From NCBI RefSeq assembly GCF_011927955.1, contig NZ_JAATJN010000001.1, forward strand, positions 3,286,001 through 3,350,000: 64,000 bases of DNA, in the 5' to 3' direction. Position numbers and translations under genes: made by a program. Positions within the stretch are counted from its first letter, which is position 1. Every line of letters begins with the position of its first letter. Source of the stretch: Brevibacterium marinum. GTDB lineage: Bacteria; Actinomycetota; Actinomycetes; Actinomycetales; Brevibacteriaceae. Shown piece by piece: positions 60,401 through 64,000 of the stretch. A model generated the notes under the pieces. The model was not told where the DNA came from and did not search any database. It saw only the letters and a list, made by a program, of their open reading frames with translations.

Positions 60401-61329
60401 CGGCGACCTCCGGCTTCGGTCGATGCGCCCTCCTCGGCCTGTCGCAGGTGATGGACGTCGCCGGCGCTGACACAGATGTCATCGTCGATGATGAGGTCGC
60501 CGCCGGCGTCGAGCCCTGTGGCTCGTCCGAAGAGTCGGCTTCCATCGGGTCGCTCCACCCGGACCTGAGTTCCGAGCGTCACCATGTTCGCACGCACCTC
60601 ATCGCCGACTGCGCTGCGGCTGAAATCGTCTTCGTCATACCCGACAAGCTCCCTGTAGGCAGGAATCAGTGTGCTCAGAACCGAGATTAACAAGTCTTCA
60701 TGAGCAACTTCTGAACCGTCCGTGTCCTTTTCCACAGCGATCGAGCTGGCGCTCTCACGAGGCAGATCACCCCTTTGGAGCCGAGTGTTGATCCCCATTC
60801 CCAGGACGATTCGCGGACCTGTCGGCACAGCCTCGACGCGGGCGAGGATCCCACACAGCTTCTTCCCGTCCTCGGTCAGGACATCGTTGGGCCACTTGAG
60901 TACGGCGGGCACACCCGCCTCGGCGATGGCCGACCTCACTGCCTCACCGGCGATCAGCGGAATCCAGCCCCACGAGTCGAAGACGGCCCCGGGCGAGAGC
61001 AGGATCGAGAACGTCAGCGACCGTCGGGCGGGGACCGTCCAGGTCCGTCCCAGACGGCCGTGACCGGCATTCTGATGATCGGTGCCGCAGATGCAGAACT
61101 CGGCAGGCACCTCGGCGAGGTCTGTGCTCTCCGAAGCAGCGATACGGCGAAAGCGATCCGCGGGTGGTCCGGTGAGCGTGGACTGTCCGCGAACCAGCGA
61201 AGCCAACTCGTCGTTCGTCGACGGGCACACATCGTCCCAGACGACGGTGGGGAGATCGAAGCCTCGATCCGCGGCCTTGCGGCGAAGGTAATCAACATCG
61301 ATGAGGAAGGGACTGTGTTGGCTGTTCAC
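60397..61329 (-). CDS. birA: biotin--[acyl-CoA-carboxylase] ligase
   Basis: 310 aa from GTG at 61329. A catalytic-type BirA without the N-terminal DNA-binding domain, so it should not repress biotin genes. It has PSTNDEL, the biotinyl-AMP loop DHQNAGHGRLGRTW (His replaces one Arg of the usual GRGRxG), WPNDVL and IVLGMGINTRL, and a C-terminal SH3-like domain. It attaches biotin to the carrier subunit of acyl-CoA carboxylases, which matches the divergent accD-accE genes. A TAAAGT -10 element 6 nt before the GTG suggests a leaderless mRNA. Confidence 0.95.
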   Translation of the reverse strand: MNSQHSPFLIDVDYLRRKAADRGFDLPTVVWDDVCPSTNDELASLVRGQSTLTGPPADRFRRIAASESTDLAEVPAEFCICGTDHQNAGHGRLGRTWTVPARRSLTFSILLSPGAVFDSWGWIPLIAGEAVRSAIAEAGVPAVLKWPNDVLTEDGKKLCGILARVEAVPTGPRIVLGMGINTRLQRGDLPRESASSIAVEKDTDGSEVAHEDLLISVLSTLIPAYRELVGYDEDDFSRSAVGDEVRANMVTLGTQVRVERPDGSRLFGRATGLDAGGDLIIDDDICVSAGDVHHLRQAEEGASTEAGGRR

Positions 61330-61335
61330 CAGTCC

Positions 61336-61341
61336 ACTTTA
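61336..61341 (-). promoter_or_regulatory. -10 element TAAAGT, leaderless start of birA
   Basis: TAAAGT on the minus strand ends 6 nt before the GTG at 61329; the spacer is GGACTG. It is one half of the birA/accD divergent pair. Confidence 0.55.
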
Positions 61342-61384
61342 GGTTCTTTTGGCAGGAGTGCACAATGATCGCACCGACCGTCGT

Positions 61385-61390
61385 TAGTGT
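61385..61390 (+). promoter_or_regulatory. -10 element TAGTGT, leaderless start of accD
   Basis: TAGTGT ends 6 nt before the ATG at 61397; the spacer GGAGGC puts a purine-rich sequence only one base from the start, too close for normal ribosome binding. Confidence 0.55.
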
Positions 61391-61396
61391 GGAGGC

Positions 61397-62973
<1,577 letters not shown>

Positions 62974-62977
<4 letters not shown>

Positions 62978-63309
62978 GCGAGGATGTGCAGGAGGCCGAC
63001 ACCGAATCGGTCGCTGATGCGGTGTCGGCGGAGGCGTTCGGTGCCGAAGCGGACACCACCGCATCGGTCGAAGACCGATCGCAGGTGCGAGCACACGACG
63101 GTCAGCCCGTCAGCGATGAGATGGCCAGCGCCGCCGCCGTGGCCGCAGTCGTGGCGATCCGCCAGGTGGCACTCGCCTACGCAGCCGATCAGGTGGCGGC
63201 GCTCGACCAGATGGAGACGGACAAACGCGATCGCGCCGGGTTCAATGCCCCACGTCGCAATGTCCGCAGACCCCTCCCCCACTCCTGGACTCAGACGCTG
63301 GGACGCTGA
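62974..63309 (+). CDS. acyl-CoA carboxylase epsilon-like subunit
   Basis: 111 aa. The conserved part is small: helix [20 protein letters not shown] (near 50-70) and the C-terminal [18 protein letters not shown] with the Trp and final Arg of the AccE family. The N-terminal 45 residues are acidic and disordered. In mycobacteria and Streptomyces the epsilon subunit binds AccD and raises activity of the complex. It is coupled to accD by an ATGA overlap. Family call rests on position and the end motif. Confidence 0.75.
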
Positions 63310-63330
63310 GCTTCCCCGCTCCTCGTCGCC

Positions 63331-64000
63331 TCACTTCAGACGGTATTGGTCCTTGTCCAGGTCGGCGCCCGGCCCCGTATGAGGGGTGGTCAGCGGACCG
63401 TGCCCGTCCTCGACGCTGACCGTGCTCAATCGCTGCGAACCTCGTCTGCCGGCCACCGCCGAGGCGGACGATCCCTCCGATTCCACCGCCGCATCCGCCG
63501 TGGCCGAATGTCCGGTCGCCGTGGTCGTGTGTCCTGCGGTGGTCGCATCCTCACTCGAGGCGCTGACGACGCCGCGTTCGGCCCCGCCCATGTCATCGCC
63601 GTACACGGCCTCACCGCGAGCCACCATTCCGGCGACGTCGGAGAGCTTGAGCTGAGGCAGGAACCAGGCGAGGACGAACGCGATGAGGAACACCGGCACC
63701 ATGTACCAGAACGACGGCGCCAGGGCATCGGCATAGGCGCTGACGACCAGATCGTGGATGGGACCGGGCAGCGAGGAAACGGACTCCGGGGTCAGCGAGT
63801 CGGTGGTCGGCCCACCCGACCCGGCACCGCCCGGGACCTGCGACATCGCCTCGCCGACCTTGTCGGCCAGTCGGGAGGTGAAGATCGAGCCGAACAGCGC
63901 CGTGCCCACGGAGGCGCCGATCTCGCGGAAGTAGTTGTTCGTCGAGGTCGCGGTGCCCACCATCTCCGGAGCCACGGAGTTCTGGATGACCAGGACGATG
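63331..64000 (-). CDS. MFS transporter (DHA2/EmrB type), C-terminal part
   Basis: Only the last 222 codons are visible; the gene continues past the right edge. At the edge IVLVIQNSVAPEMVGTATST and NNYFREIGASVGTALFGSIF match the long cytoplasmic turn and helix of DHA2-type drug exporters (14 helices). An extracellular loop (about 30 residues, Gly/Ser/Pro-rich) and a last helix FWYMVPVFLIAFVLAWFLPQL follow. After it a long soluble C-terminus of about 90 residues, rich in Thr, Ala and Ser, extends beyond the usual length. It is convergent with accE, 21 bp away. Confidence 0.88.
   Translation of the reverse strand, partial: IVLVIQNSVAPEMVGTATSTNNYFREIGASVGTALFGSIFTSRLADKVGEAMSQVPGGAGSGGPTTDSLTPESVSSLPGPIHDLVVSAYADALAPSFWYMVPVFLIAFVLAWFLPQLKLSDVAGMVARGEAVYGDDMGGAERGVVSASSEDATTAGHTTTATGHSATADAAVESEGSSASAVAGRRGSQRLSTVSVEDGHGPLTTPHTGPGADLDKDQYRLK

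Overview
The window is high-GC, gene-dense chromosomal DNA from an actinobacterium. WhiB, MtrAB-LpqB, long HPF, CofE, AccE, DUF3499 and DUF5719 family proteins are all present. The gene complement and sequence style suggest the order Micrococcales, and Brevibacterium is my best but unproven guess. I saw no tRNA, rRNA, CRISPR array, insertion sequence, integrase or prophage. It reads as conserved core chromosome, not an accessory island. From memory, the order follows the Mycobacterium tuberculosis region from secA1 (Rv3240c) through mtrAB-lpqB, sahH, pmm, DUF3499, whiB2, fbiB, LCP, fadE25, purEK and birA to accD5-accE5, with local rearrangements.

Layout. 1-4300: a CpaE-like ATPase (cut by the left edge), a CpaB-like SAF protein, a BldC/excisionase-type HTH protein, a LysM protein and an Rv3235-family protein. 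4364-12168: secA, a YcaQ-like winged-helix protein, an LmeA-like lipid-binding protein, a NarL-type two-component pair and a DUF418 membrane protein. 12274-18252, read leftward: mtrA-mtrB-lpqB, comF and hpf. 18389-25792: GDPD-membrane protein, DUF4129, DUF4350, MoxR and DUF58 genes with overlapping ends, then spoIIM-like and RDD genes. 25889-34704: ahcY, pmm, DUF3499, a metallopeptidase-like gene, DUF5719, a 1031-aa membrane glycosyltransferase and whiB2. 35107-38589: a short upstream ORF coupled to cofE, a TIGR03089 gene and scoAB-like CoA-transferase genes. 39061-45355: manA, a 969-aa two-enzyme peptidoglycan hydrolase and an LCP ligase. 45720-51769: acyl-CoA dehydrogenase, purE, purK, a methyltransferase, a phosphodiesterase and DUF5998. 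51847-64000: a Pat-like GNAT/acyl-CoA ligase fusion, TetR, topoisomerase IV subunit A, an adenylate cyclase, birA, accD, accE and a partial MFS exporter.

How the genes work together. Much of the window concerns the cell envelope: secretion (SecA), envelope sensing (MtrAB-LpqB), sugar precursors (ManA, Pmm), wall-polymer attachment (LCP), wall cleavage (amidase/NlpC), and the unexplained MoxR and CpaE/SAF groups. BirA and AccD/AccE form a biotin-dependent carboxylase unit, AhcY recycles methylation by-product, and PurEK make purines.

Two features run through the window. First, many start codons lie 6-8 nt after a TANNNT -10 element, the layout of leaderless mRNAs. Three divergent gene pairs are built this way, and a short leaderless ORF appears to feed translation into cofE. 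Second, short tandem repeats lie just after stop codons or in disordered linkers of otherwise conserved proteins. I did not find a clearly new defence or biosynthetic system. The best candidates for unexplained biology are the MoxR-DUF58 membrane cluster, the CpaE/SAF/HTH cluster, and cofE with its uncharacterised C-terminal extension.
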